Source of the DNA: Chlorocebus sabaeus
Lineage: Eukaryota > Chordata > Mammalia > Primates > Cercopithecidae
Assembly: GCF_047675955.1 (NCBI RefSeq)
Contig: NC_132926.1
Location: 10,802,576 to 10,866,575, forward strand
Reading direction: 5' to 3'
Length of the DNA stretch: 64,000 nucleotides
Shown here: positions 43,226 to 54,560 of the stretch, in pieces
Layout of the letters: every line of letters starts with the position of its first letter
How positions within the stretch are numbered: the stretch's first letter is position 1
Position numbers and translations under genes: made by a program
Notes under the pieces: model-generated
The model's input: the letters and a program-made list of their open reading frames with translations, nothing else
Told to the model about the DNA's origin: nothing
Database searches by the model: none

Positions 43226-44038
43226 GAAGGAGCCGTACTGGAACGGGGGGTGCAGCAGTGCTACTCCTCCCAGACAGTTAACACTTGCACACCTTAGAGG
43301 ATCCCACGTTCCGCCCACCATCACTGAGAAATGACAGCTGAGCAGGCTCTTGATGAATGAGTTGAAATTTGCTAGCTAAGGCAAGGGATTGGGTTGAGGA
43401 AAGGGTTTTGTAAAGGGTTGAGCAGGGAGGTTTGGGAGAGCCTGAGGTGATTAAAGAGCTTCGAGTTCAGTGTGACAGGAGTGTGACAAGCTGGGGTTGG
43501 GAGGAGAGTGACGAGAGGTGCTGTTGATGTTAATTACTCCCACTTCCCTTATAACTTTTAGGAGATGCACAGGGTATTTGATCATCCTGTCTGGATAAAT
43601 CATTTCGTAACACGAAGTGACTATATCACACATGATACTTTATCACCACTCAAATACATCAACTGGATCATGAAAATCTATTAACATTTGTCCATATAAG
43701 AGCTGAGCACCAACCACATTTTGTTATTTGAATAATTGATATCTATCTACTGTATAGAGTCAGGAAATTTGTAAACGTATTTATAAATGTGTTATGTGAT
43801 TTATAAATCACAAAACCAAATAATTTTAAGAAAAATATCTTGAAGGTAGCGTATAGTCTACAAACAAGGACTTTTAGTGACAAATCATTAACTGAGTTGC
43901 CTAATAATCCAGGAAAGAAATTATGAGGATCTAAATGAATACAGTCACATGTAGAATAGATTTAAGTAGTCTATGTGAATAACAGAGAAATATTCACTCA
44001 TTTTAGTATGTTGCTTTTCCTTAACTGTCTCTTTTCAG
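43226..44038. other. AT-rich unique sequence
   Basis: AT content rises sharply from about 43.5 kb. No repeat recognised before the L1-like text at about 44150. The end of the stretch is a strong 3' splice-like tract. Confidence 0.4.
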
Positions 44039-44140
44039 ACAATTACCCTTTACATCCACTAAAAACAGAAAGGGCCAACTCTGGCATCACTGCCTATGAG
44101 TTAGCCCTGTTCTGCAAGGAGAAATGCTGTAAAAATAAAG
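44039..44140 (+). other. Terminal-exon-like segment
   Basis: Preceded by CCTTAACTGTCTCTTTTCAG (ending 44038), the best acceptor-like tract noticed in the window. The following bases are open for 44 codons to a stop at about 44172, and AATAAA is at 44134-44139. The translation (for example TAYELALFCKEKCC) is not recognised. L1 sequence begins at about 44150, so this could be L1-linked or chance. Confidence 0.2.
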
Positions 44141-44149
44141 AAACAAACA

Positions 44150-45480
44150 GGAAGGATTTGCAACACATTTGACATAGGATCTATATCTTTAATATATAAA
44201 GAGCTCTTAAAACCAGTTACCAAAAAAAAAAAAAGATAAACCATATACTGGCCCATAAAACAAGTGTCAAAAATTCAAGTGGATTTAAATCATATAAAGA
44301 CTATCCTTTAAGAAAAACAGCAAATTAACAAAATATGCATTATCATAAATATTATGATATAGATGAGATCAAACCTTTCAGTTATAACAATAAATGTGAA
44401 TGGGTTTAGCTCACCTTTAAAAAAAAGATTCAGAAGTTGGCTCACAAAACAAAATTAACTATGTGCTATATAAAAGAGAAAAATCTAAATTAAAGGGATT
44501 CAGAAAGGCTAAAAATAAAGTGTACGTGACAAGTGGAAAAAAAATAAAACAAAATCAAATAAGCGGGGAAAGTGATCCTGATATCAGGCAAGGTAGAATT
44601 CAAGTCAAAGAGCATTAAACATGACAAAGAAGGATACTTCTTAATGCTAAAAGCCACAATCTAGAATAAAAATTTAACTTATTAATATTTATGCACCAAA
44701 TATATGACACTGCAACCATCTCCATGAAGCAAGAACTCAAGAGATACAAGAAGATAGAAACACACAAATAATCTTTAACACACCAGTAATAATAATTTTC
44801 ACTACAAGACAGATGACGGGGCGGGGAGGGAGAGAAAATCTGAACGTAATAAGATAGATCTTATAGACATAGATTGAAGTCTATATCCTGAAAACAGAGA
44901 AGTCTTAAATGCCCACAGCACATTCACAAAAAAAGGATCATGAAGAAAACATCAATAACTTTCATTAGAAATAAACATTATTATACAAACAATACTCTCT
45001 GGTCACAATGAAATCTTAATAATATCAAAAAACATACAGGTCCTTCTACCTGGAAATTATAAAGCCTATCAAACAACTCCTAGGTAAAAGGGAAATACAA
45101 ACTGAAATAACAGAATTTTTAAAAATTAATGACATGAAACACAATCCATATCAGAATCTATGGGATGCATTTAAAACAGTGATCAGAGAAAAACTCATTA
45201 CCTTAATACTTTACTCAATAAACATGAAAAACAAAATTCAGCTAATTAACTTGGTCACTCAAAAAACTAGAATAACAACAAAAACAAAGCAAACCAAAAG
45301 AAAGCAAAACAATGGGAATAACAATGATAAAAGCAGAGATTAACGAGGAAGACAATAAAGACCTAATTAATAAATCAAAATCTTGGCTTAAAACAAATCA
45401 ACAAAATGGACAAAATACCAGCTAACTTAATCAAGGATAAAAAGAAGAAAGCACAAATATACCAAATGTGAAATGACAAG
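44150..45480 (+). mobile_element. L1M LINE, decayed ORF2 part
   Basis: GGATTTGCAACACATTTGAC and TATAAAGAGCTCTTAAAACC, then ATATCAGGCAAGGTAGAATT, then TTTATGCACCAAATATATGA, then CTGGTCACAATGAAATC, then CATATCAGAATCTATGGGAT follow the endonuclease and early reverse-transcriptase part of L1 ORF2 in sense orientation. Many stops and frameshifts; internal order is partly rearranged at the left end. Confidence 0.85.
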
Positions 45481-46930
45481 GAGAAAGATAAACATGGAAT
45501 CAAATACAGATTTTAGACATATACACAAATACTTTGCAAATTTTTGTTCAAATAAATTAGAGAATAAATGGTTATGAAAACATAAATGTATAAGATTATA
45601 AAAAGAACCAGATTTCTTGCTGCTGGAGAAAGAAATTATTTTAAAAAATCCTATGGTGTTCAATTTTAATCTGAAATATCAGTATAAAGACATGGTTCTT
45701 AAGGCATGGATAGATAGAAGAGAAAGAGAGAAAGTGTGCATGTGTGTGTGGGTGTGGTGTGTACAAGTGTGTTAGTAGCTTGGTCCACTAGAGGGCCTAG
45801 AGGCAATAACACCCCAGCAGTAATGAGCACAACTATCACCCAGATTTTGGTTTCTAAACATCATTCTCCAATAAAAGGAACCAGGGTTATTTGGATAAGT
45901 GGATAATTGATTCCAGGACTAAGACAGAGAAAAAATAAGATGAGCCTGGAACATCTTTTGTTGGCAAAAAATTTAAAAGATGTAGTCTTGTTGAAAGAAC
46001 AATAGGAGCCAAACTGAAGAGCTCCTGATGTCCAAAGCTGAGGCAATCTGAGCAATGAAATAATGAAAATGGTGGATTATAACCTGTACAATCAATGTTC
46101 ATTGAGTCCATATTGATATAAGTACTTGGTTCAATAAATAATAGGGGAGAAGGCACAGCTCTTTCATATAGTAGAATTCTAATGAATAAATGTTAGAAGG
46201 TAAGAGGGAAGTAGAAAAGCACCATAAGACAAACACTGCAGTAGTAATTGTCACAGACAAAAATCCACTGATGGGTTCTAAAATTAATGGTGAAAGTGTA
46301 GGAAAAACAAATTTGCATAGCCTCAAACTATTTCCCCCATGACATTTATTATTTATAAAGAAAAAGATATTCTCTTTATGATAAAAGCTATGCAGAAACC
46401 ACCTTTACTAAGTGATTAAGATCATCAGTATAAAGACATGTCAACATTGTAAACTCCGTAATATCATGCACTAAGTAGAATCCAACTTCTGTGTATTCTT
46501 GTCAAAAAGACAAAAACCTCCAATCAGAAAATATCAGACAAACCCAGATTAAGGGGCATTTGATAAAATAACCAATCAATAATCTCTCAAAGTAGCCAGG
46601 TCATGACAAATAAGGAAAGACTGAGGAATTATTAAAGATTACAGGGAGCTCAGAAAAAAACAACTAAATGCAACATGGGACCCTGAACTGAGCTCCTGAG
46701 GTGGAAAAATGATTTAATGAAAAAAACGGCAAAATTAAAATGTTGTATTTACTTAAAAGTATTGTACCAATGTTAGTTTCTTGGTTCTGACAATTGTACT
46801 GTAGTTATATAAAATGTTAGCCTTGAGGAAAGCTGAATGAGGAATGTATGAAATTTCTCTGTACAAATTTTGCAACATTTTGTAAGCCTAAAATTAGTTC
46901 AAAATAAAAAGTAAAAATATACTTAAAAAT
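45481..46930 (+). mobile_element. L1M LINE 3' UTR region
   Basis: AGTATTGTACCAATGTTAGT, then TTGTACTGTAGTTATATAAA, then TTGCAACATTTTGTAAGCCT, then AGTTCAAAATAAAAAG near the end is an L1M 3' terminus. It probably belongs to the same copy as 44150-45480 after loss of the rest of ORF2. A GT-rich patch is at about 45727-45775. Confidence 0.7.
45785..45796 (+). promoter_or_regulatory. CTCF-like core motif in L1M
   Basis: CCACTAGAGGGC matches the 12 central positions of the CTCF consensus. The flanking two bases do not. Untested. Confidence 0.35.
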
Positions 46931-47100
46931 AAAGCATGTTCCCTGGCCACAAAAGAATTAGAATACAAATGTATAACAGAAAAAGATCTAGAAAATTCTT
47001 CAATATTTTAAAATTAAACATATTTCTAAATAACCCAGGGGTCAAAGAAGTAATCACCAGAGAAAGAAAATCTTTTGAGCTGATTAAAAAGGAAAATATG

Positions 47101-47394
47101 ATCAGGCATGGTGGCTCACACCTGTAATCCCAGCACTTTGGGAGGCCAAGGTGGGTGGATCACCAGAGGTTGGGAATTTGAGATCAGCCTGACCAACATG
47201 GAGAAACCCCATCTCTACTAAAAATACAAAATTAGCCCGGCATGGTGTGCATACTTGTCCTCCCAGCTACTCGGGAGGCTGAGGCAGGAGAATCGTTTGA
47301 ACCTGGGAGGCAAAGGTTGCATTGAGCTGAGATCACGCCATTGCACTTCAGCCTAGGCAACAAAAGTGAAACATTGTCTCAAAAAAAAAAAAAA
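47101..47394 (+). mobile_element. Alu SINE nested in L1M
   Basis: Sense full-length Alu, S-like. Flanking AAGGAAAATA and AGGGAAAATA are a probable target duplication. L1 text is continuous across it. Confidence 0.94.
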
Positions 47395-47542
47395 AGGGAA
47401 AATACAACATATCAAAATTTGTGGAAACAGCTAATGCAGCAATTAGAGGGAAATTTACAGCGTTAGCATTATTAGAAAAGAGTAGCAGTTCCAAATCATG
47501 ACATGAGTTTCATCTTAAGAAATGAGAAAAAGAAGAGCAGGA

Positions 47543-47847
47543 GGCTGGGTGTGGTGGCTCACACCTGCAATCCCAGTACTTTGGCAGACTATCTCAGGCA
47601 GATCACTTGAGCCAAGAAGTTTGAGACTAGTTTGGGCAACATGGTGAAACCCTGTCTCTACCCCCCTCCAAAAAAAAAAAAAAAAAAAGCTGGGCATGTG
47701 GCACACACCTGTAGTCCCAGCTACTTAGGAAGCTGAGGTGGGAGGATTAGTTGAGTCCAGGAGGTTGAAGCTGCATGAGCTGTGATCATGTCACTGTATT
47801 CTAGCCTGGACAACAGAGCGAGACTCTGTCTCAAAAACAAAACAAAG
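47543..47847 (+). mobile_element. AluJ-like SINE nested in L1M
   Basis: Sense Alu, old (GGCTGGGTGTGGTGGCTCAC, and GGATTAGTTGAGTCCAGGAG), with an unusually long central A run (about 18 nt near 47671-47688) and an A/C-rich tail. Confidence 0.93.
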
Positions 47848-48816
47848 CAACAAGCACATTAAGCACAAAGTATACAGAAGGAATGAAATGAATAAAATGA
47901 AAGAAAAAAATAAATAGAAAACAAGCAATAGAGAAAAATCAATAGAAGCAAACATAGTTCTTTGAAAAGATCAACAAAATCAGTAAACTTCTAGCCAGAC
48001 AGCTGAGGAACAAAAGAGGAAAGGAGAAGATATAATTGTCAATATCATCAGAAGAAAACCAATCACTAGACAAACGGGCAAAAGACAGGAAAAGGTATTT
48101 CAAAGAGGAGGAAATATATTTGGTTAATAAAATATGGAGAGATGTTCGATCTCATTAGTTACAGGAAAATGCACATCAAGGCTACTTGGATTTGCCAAAT
48201 TGAAGAAACTTGACAATACCAGATTCTGTAGATAAGATGGTTCAACAGGATCTCTATATATTGTTGGTGAGAGTAAGGATTGGTACAATCAATTTCAAAA
48301 TCAATTTTGCTCCATTTTATAAACTACACTTTGCGTAACCTAAAACCCGGTAATTCCTATCCTAGGTATAGACCCAACGGAAGCTCGTTAGGAGAATCTA
48401 AATGCCTATCCATAGGAGAATGGGAAAATACATTGTGGCATATACACAGATGGTTATTTTACAACAGTTAAAATCAATACACTACAGCTACATGCAGCAA
48501 CATGGATAAATTTTAGAAACATACGTTAAAAGAGAAAAAGCAAGTCTGGGATTTCTGGAACACACTTTTTATAACAAGAAAAACTAAACAACATATTGTT
48601 AAGGCATAAATATGTATATGAAAAACTATAAATATGTGATTCAAAAGCAAGCAAATGACAAACACAGAAGTCAGGATGGTACTTCCCTCTGGGGGAAAGC
48701 AGGAAGACAAGACAAGAGAGGTCCATATGGAGAAGTGTGAGTTGGTGATCATGTTCTGGGAGGGCTTGGGTGGGCGCTGGCTTCATCATGTTCCTTGTAT
48801 AATTAAAAATAAAATT

Positions 48817-49108
48817 GGCTGGGCTCAGTGGCTCATGCCTGTAGTCCTAGCAGTTTGGGAGATTGAGGGGGGTGGGCAGATCACCTGAGGTCAGGAGTTG
48901 AAGACCAGCCTGGCCAACATGGCAAAACCCCGTCTCTACTAAAAATACAAGACTTAGTCGGGCATGGTGAAGCACACCTGTAATCCCAGCCACCTGGGAG
49001 ACTGAGGCAGGAGAATCATTTGAACCCAGGAGGCAGAGGTTGCAGCGAGCCAAGATTGCCCCACTGTACTCTAGCCTGGGCGACCGAGCGAGACTCCGTC
49101 TCAAAAAA
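48817..49108 (+). mobile_element. Alu SINE
   Basis: Sense full-length Alu inserted at the 3' end of the L1M. Its tail has expanded into the AAAAT array that follows. Confidence 0.94.
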
Positions 49109-49194
49109 ATAAAATAAAATAAAATAAAATAAAATAAAATAAAATAAAATAAAATAAAATAAATAAAATAAAATAAAATAAAATAAAATAAAAT
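49109..49194 (+). repeat. (AAAAT)n array in Alu tail
   Basis: About 17 near-perfect AAAAT units with one 4-nt unit near 49160. Grown from the preceding Alu's A tail. Confidence 0.97.
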
Positions 49195-49258
49195 AGGACC
49201 GTGCATCAACAGATAATGATAGTACATGGTGAGCCAAGAAATTATGATGAATCTAATT

Positions 49259-49695
49259 ACAGCTGACCCATGAACAACACGGGTCTGAACTGTGAGGATC
49301 CACTTATACATGGATTTTCTACCACCTCTGCCACCCCTGAAACAGCAAGACCAACCCCTCCTCTTCCTTCCCTCCTCAGCCTACTCATTGTGAAGACAGT
49401 GAGGATGAAGACCTTTGTGATGATCCATTTCCACGTAATGAATGGTAAATATATTTTCTCTTCTTTATGATTTTCTTAACATTTTCTTTTCTCTAGCTTT
49501 ATTGTAAGAATATAGTATACAATACACATAACACACAAAGTATGTGTTAATTGGCTGTTTATGTTTTGAGTAAGGCTTCCAGTCAACAGTAGACTATTAG
49601 TGAAGTTTGGGGGGCATCAAAAGCTATATGCAGATTTTTGACTGTGCAGGGGGTAGGTGCCATAACCCCTGCATTGCTCAAGATATATGTATTCC
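49259..49695 (+). mobile_element. Tigger2/MER28-like DNA transposon
   Basis: CAGCTGACCCATGAACAACA, then CGGGTCTGAACTGTGAGGAT on the left; TTTTCTCTTCTTTATGATTT, then TAAGGCTTCCAGTCAACAGT in the middle; TTTTTGACTGTGCAGGGGGT on the right. This follows the MER28 consensus. The terminal inverted repeats are decayed. It is a non-autonomous pogo/Tigger relative. Confidence 0.85.
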
Positions 49696-49719
49696 TGAGA
49701 GCCAAAATAAAATAAAATA

Positions 49720-50060
49720 AATGCTTAACAGAATCTCTGGCAAACAGTAAGTGCTCAATAAAGTCAGCTGTTATTATTGTTTCTAGTCTCAGCCTAGCTG
49801 ACTTCTAATCATTCAGCTTGGGTGTTGCCTCCTCCAGGAAGCCTGCTCTGCTCCTCCGGGATAGGCCAGGCTCTCTCTACTCCCAATCTCCCCACAGTCT
49901 GGGCTGACCTAGATTCCAGCACTTCTTTGGCTATGTGGGAACTGACTGTTTATCAGTCTCTCTCCTCTATTAAGCCATGTGATCCACGCTGCAGCAACCA
50001 TGGCCTCTCTGCATTTCCAGCCCTTGCTTTTGCCTGGCACATGGTATAGTTTTGTTGACC
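49720..50060 (+). repeat. L2 LINE 3' region with MIR-like lead
   Basis: CAGTAAGTGCTCAATAAAGT, then GTGTTGCCTCCTCCAGGAAG, then CCTGCTCTGCTCC, then GCCTGGCACATGGTATAGTT. Confidence 0.7.
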
Positions 50061-51284
50061 AAGTGCATGAGTAAGTGGCAGGCAAGATGGTTCCCAGGCC
50101 CTGCAGAAGGGGAAGAGGTGTGGGGACTGTGGCAAGGGCTCAAAGTGTGGCTGTAGGCAGGAGCAGATGGCACATGCCTCAGAGGTGTCATCAACCCAGG
50201 GTGCAGGAAATAAGCAAGTGCATTATCTGTTGGGAATTGAAAAGCAGTAATAAAACTGACTATAGGTGATCTGCTTTTTATTATCACCATGTGCTGGCAA
50301 TTCTAAACAATATCACTGATGGAGCCCCCCACCACACACACACACACAAATTTGTTGGTCTTAGTTCTAAAGAACTTAGTGCTGAAGTTATTAAGTTTTA
50401 ATAATATATAGATAAGCTTTACATTAACACGTTATCATTACTTCTCCTTACATAAATCTGTATTCTCCATGGAAGTTGGTTTGGAAAACTCCCCTCCTGT
50501 AGTTACTGTGTTTGTTTTGAGACTCAGTTTCTCATTCTGAACACAGCCCATGCCTCTAACCCTCATGATATTACAAACCCTGGCATTTAAATAGCAATAA
50601 CAGAGTGATTCGAAAGATGGTAACACAAAACGTGGAGTCCTCTGTCTCTCATTCCGTGGGACTTCTTAGAGTTTAAGATGAAAACATGACACAGTACGGA
50701 CTGCAAGGGGCCAGTGTTTTGTTTGTTAAGTACCAATTTTTGTTTGTACATGAAATAGTTTACCAAATTTGAATAATATCTTTCAATCAGCATTTATTCT
50801 TTTTAATGGTTAATGACTAAAACTGAAGAGTCAAATGAGAAAATAGTGATGATGACTGATTATCATATAATTATTATGGAAAATAATTGTGAAATAAGCA
50901 ATTAAATGATCCACACCGGGTGCTACTGGCTGGGGTCCCAGGGGCTGGGGAACAGGACTCTAGCCCCGTTCTTGGCATCCTTCAAAGCTGTGGTCCCCGA
51001 GGCAGGATTTGTGCATGGCGCAGCCTCTGCTCTGGGTCACCCTGTTCCTGCTCCCACAGAAAGACAGGGGACCAGGTCGCAGGGGCTATAGTGGAGAATA
51101 ATGTGGTAGTTGGGACAGGAGCCTGAGAGAACAGGGTGAAGGGACCCCTAAGCCAGTCAACCAAGGCCCAGAAGGCCTCCCGGAGGGTGCTTAGAGACAA
51201 GTGTAGAGACAGGTTCTCAGGGATGGAGGGCCTTTAAAGATGGCGTTCTTCAATCCCCTATGCGGCATCACTGTTAAGAAAGAA
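50061..51284. other. Unique sequence, no gene seen
   Basis: AT-rich in 50270-50900 with a short (CA)n at about 50333-50348, then GC-richer at 50910-51230. No repeat or exon called. Confidence 0.4.
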
Positions 51285-51430
51285 ATTCCGCCCTTGAGTT
51301 CACTGTGTGACCTTGAATAAGTCACCTCTGGAGCTGAATTCTGTGTCTGAAAACTAGGGATAGCAACAATTCCTGCAATGCATGCTGCCGAGGGTACCAA
51401 AAGTGCTTAGCCCGGTGGCTGTCAGGAAGA
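51285..51430 (+). repeat. MIR SINE
   Basis: Sense MIR: CACTGTGTGACCTTGAATAA, then GTCACCTCTGGAGC, then AAGTGCTTAGCCCGGTGGCT. Confidence 0.82.
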
Positions 51431-51464
51431 AATAGTAGCAATAATGTCAGCAATAAATAGTAGT

Positions 51465-51612
51465 ATACTTATTATTTTTCAAGAACGCAAAAGATAGAGG
51501 CCCAGAGAGGAATAAAGACCTCTCCAAGGTCACACAGCAATTTGATGACAACACGGTACCAGAACCCAGGTCTCCTGACACTACGTCTAGTACTCTATTG
51601 ACTACAGCCTCT
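51465..51612 (-). repeat. MIR SINE
   Basis: Antisense MIR: GAGGCCCAGAGAGGAATAAA, then CAAGGTCACACAGCAATTTG, then TACTCTATTGACTACAGCCT. It faces the sense MIR just upstream. Confidence 0.88.
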
Positions 51613-52274
51613 GATTAAACGTGTTTGGAGCTCTCCAGAACAGGACCTGCATCTGACATCTTCCACTCCCAGGAGCTGCTAGGGCAAGTCCTCTAAGCTA
51701 CCCTCACCTCCTTTATCTACCCTGGCACCTCCTTTAGACAAAGCTCCTCCCTGAAGTCAATTGGGGTCCTTTGATGTGGAGAGAGAGGGGATTGAGGGAG
51801 AGGGTGTCCTGTGTATACGTGTTGGGGGCAGTGGTGAGGAGATATTAGGTGTGATATGTCTGACTTCAGAGGTCCAGGAGGGGGTCTAGAAGCTGGATTC
51901 ATGGAGAATCTGTTGATTGGGCTGTAGAGGGTTGTGACTCAGACAACCTGGCACCCAGGTGAGGGTCATTAACTCACAGGGGTCCAGACAGTGGACTGGG
52001 CAGTGTGTGAGCTGAAATTGAACATTACCAGGTCAGATGGTTTCCTGGGCTGGAGCAGGCAGCCAGGGCTAAAATGTTCCACCAGCAGGATAAACCAACC
52101 TCTCACATACTGACACCCAACTGCCTGCTCTTCAATTCCATCTCATGTTATTGGCCCCCAGCACGCTTCACACACCGCCTGGGGCCTCTAGCATATCAGA
52201 GACTGCTAAGCATATATAACATTCTCCAAGACATCTACTCTAAGCCAACCCCTGTCAGAGTACCCAGGGATTCA
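51613..52274. other. Unique sequence, no gene seen
   Basis: No repeat or supported exon recognised. Confidence 0.4.
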
Positions 52275-52610
52275 TCCAATAGTTCTTCATTGAGCACCTA
52301 CTGCATGCTAAGTACTAGGGATAAAACAGAACACACAGGAAAGCTCCCTGCCTTCATGGAATGGCCCCATAGAGATACAAAGGACTACGGGAGCCTGGCC
52401 TGGCTTGCATAGAGTAGTCTGCCTGGTGGGAGGTCGTGCGGAGGCACAGTGAAATGGTTTCACTGACTCAAGAGAGTGGTGGCACCCAGGAAAGCATCGT
52501 CAGCTCCACCTGAGCAGACCAGGTGGAAAAGAAGAGTGTTTGAGGCAGCAGGAACAGCATAAGCAAAGACACAAAGGTGTGAAGGAACGGGGCTTGCTTG
52601 GGGAGCCACA
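52275..52610 (+). repeat. Ancient L2-like repeat hosting the mariner
   Basis: TTGAGCACCTACTGCATGCT, then AAGTACTAGGGATAAAACAG, then GAGTGTTTGAGGCAGCAGGA, then AGGTGTGAAGGAACGGGG. The family text appears to end where the mariner begins. Confidence 0.6.
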
Positions 52611-54056
52611 AGGGGTTTTCAAAAGTTCATGAAAACTGCATATTATGGAAAAACTATGTATGGAATTTCAAAATTTTTTGCACCAAAATAAACTTGTATT
52701 AACTTGCTATAAAATGTCTGAACATTTGAGGCACTAAGAAGGATGAGACATCAGTTTTAAATGAGCTTCTATCAGAGCAACATGAATTCTGCTAAAATTG
52801 AAGCCAGAACAAACATCACATTTATGGTGAAGCTTGGGTAGAAAATGATGAAATCATTGATGCTTTATGAAAAGTTTGTGGGGACAATGGCCCTCAAATA
52901 ACCAGCAGTTTAAAAATGGATAACTCATTTCAAGAAGGGACAAGACAACATGGAAGATGAAGCCCACAGTGGAAGATCATCCACATCAGCTGTGAGGAAA
53001 GAAATTCATATTGTTCTTGCCGTAATTGACGAGGACCAACAATTAACAGCAGAAACAATGGCCAACACCATAGACATCTCAACTGATTCAGCTTACACAA
53101 TTCTGACTGTGAAATTAAAGTTGAGCGAAATTTCCACTCGATGGGTGCCAAAACCGTTTTGCCCAGATCAGCTGTAAACAAGAGCAGAACTTTCAATGGA
53201 AGTGTTAAACAAGTGGAATGAAGATCCCGAAGCATTTCTTCAAAGAACTGTAACAAGAGATGAAACATAGCTTTACCAGTACTGTCCTGAAGACGAAGCA
53301 CAATCAAAGCAATGGCTACCAAGAGGTAGAAGTGTGCCGGCCAGAGCAAAAGCAGACTGGCCAAGAGCAAAGGGCATGGCAACTGTGTTTTGGGGATGCT
53401 CAAGGCATTTCGCTAGTTGACTTTCTGGAGGGCCAAAGAACAATAACATCTGTTTATTAGAAGAATGGTTTGAGAAAGTTAGCCAAAACTTTAGCATGAA
53501 AACACCTGGGAAATCTTCACCAGAGAATCCTCCTCCACCACAATGACACTCCTGCTCATTTCTCTAATCAAACAAGAGCATCTTAAATCTTTAAAAAATC
53601 TTATAAAATCTTAAAAAAACTTGTAAAAGGCATCCGTTTTCTTCACTTAATCATCTAAAAAGAAAAAAACTGCCTTGACATGTTTAAATTCTCAAGACTC
53701 TTAGTTCTTTAGGGATGGACTAAATGGCTGGTCTTATTGCTTATTAAAGTGTCTGAACATAGCCAGATGTGGTGGTGCATACCTGTAATCCCAGCTACTT
53801 GGAAGACTGAGGCAGGAGGCTCACTGGAGCCCAGGAGTTTGAGGCTACAGTGAGCCATGATCGTGCCACTGCACTCCAGTCTGGGTGGACTTCAGCCTTT
53901 GAGACAGAGTGAGATTCCGTCTCAAAAAAAAAAAAAGAAAAAGAAAAAAGAAAAAGGGTACCTGAACTTGATGGAGCTTATGTTGAGAAATAAAGTTTAT
54001 ATTTTTATTTTGATCTTTTAATTCCATTTCTCCATGAACTTTTTGAAGTCCCCTCA
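52611..54056 (+). mobile_element. Hsmar2-type mariner with dead transposase
   Basis: The terminal inverted repeats are visible. The left end reads AGGGGTTTTCAAAAGTTCAT; the right end complement reads AGGGGACTTCAAAAAGTTCA. About 1.25 kb remains after subtracting the nested Alu arm, close to a full-length mariner. A plus-strand remnant (about 52950-53177) reads like a mariner transposase N-terminal region (HSGRSSTSAVRKEIH). The rest is broken by stops and frameshifts, and the catalytic region near 53540-53560 is not in frame with it. It cannot encode an active enzyme. Old DNA transposon of the cecropia-type mariner group. Confidence 0.87.
53759..53956 (+). mobile_element. Alu right-arm monomer nested in mariner
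   Basis: Single Alu arm (FRAM-like or 5'-truncated): GCCAGATGTGGTGGTGCATA to CCGTCTCAAAAA, with an A tail containing G. A short insertion (GGACTTCAGCCTTTGA, near 53888) interrupts it. Mariner sequence resumes at GGGTACCTGAAC. Confidence 0.9.
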
Positions 54057-54348
54057 TAGAAAGTGTCCCATATGGCAGGAGGAGGGACTTTGGGCCAGGT
54101 GACCTGCGAGACCTTGAGAAGCCTAAGAGAAGGTCTGGGAAATGCTAGTTGAGAGACCAGGGAGTTATGGCAGCCCCGGAACCTGCTGCTGCTGGAGCCT
54201 GCTGGTGTCTCAGTAGGGACCCATCTCCCACCCACCCTGGAGTGTGGAGAGCCCTGGCTGGACCCCTGTCCTGCCGCTCACCCACTGCCAGCTGTCACCA
54301 GCTCTGTGCCCCTCCCTGCTGCGCCAACATTTTCCTCTTGTGATGGAT
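54057..54348. other. Unique or old-repeat remainder, no gene seen
   Basis: The first about 80 bases may continue the old repeat that the mariner entered. The rest is unique. Confidence 0.35.
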
Positions 54349-54560
54349 GGAAATTTCCCTGCTTGGGTCAAGTCAAATTTCTCCTGATTTGTTGTTTTAC
54401 ACACACTGAGGCTGGAGGCAGATCCTGCATGATTCATAAAGAGAAACGCGCTGTCTGTGAAGGAGAGTAATTTATAGGCAATGTTTCCCCTACCTTCAGA
54501 GATGAAAGTCACTGGGTAGGAAGAGGAGGAGAAGGGACCTTCATCCACTCTCGGTAGCCA
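54349..54560. other. Candidate regulatory block with NF-kB-like palindrome
   Basis: GGAAATTTCC at 54349-54358 is a perfect NF-kB-type palindrome. GGGTCAAGTCAAATTTC, TGCATGATTCATAAAG and GAGTAATTTATAGGC follow in unique DNA. No repeat recognised. Confidence 0.3.

Larger units (their letters stand above)
46937..48815 (+). mobile_element. Second L1M LINE with two nested Alus
   Basis: Left piece CCTGGCCACAAAAGAATTAG; middle GGAAATTTACAGCGTTAGCA; then GTTCTTTGAAAAGATCAACA (about 47960); then CCCGGTAATTCCTATCCTAG (about 48345); then CAGCAACATGGATAAATTTT (about 48497). These are successive L1 ORF2 landmarks in sense order. Part of the reverse transcriptase is missing between about 48060 and 48070. 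Two Alus interrupt it. Confidence 0.85.

Noticed and set aside
52950..53177. 75-codon plus-strand frame as a host gene.
   Set aside because: It lies inside the mariner and reads as a degraded transposase N-terminal region.
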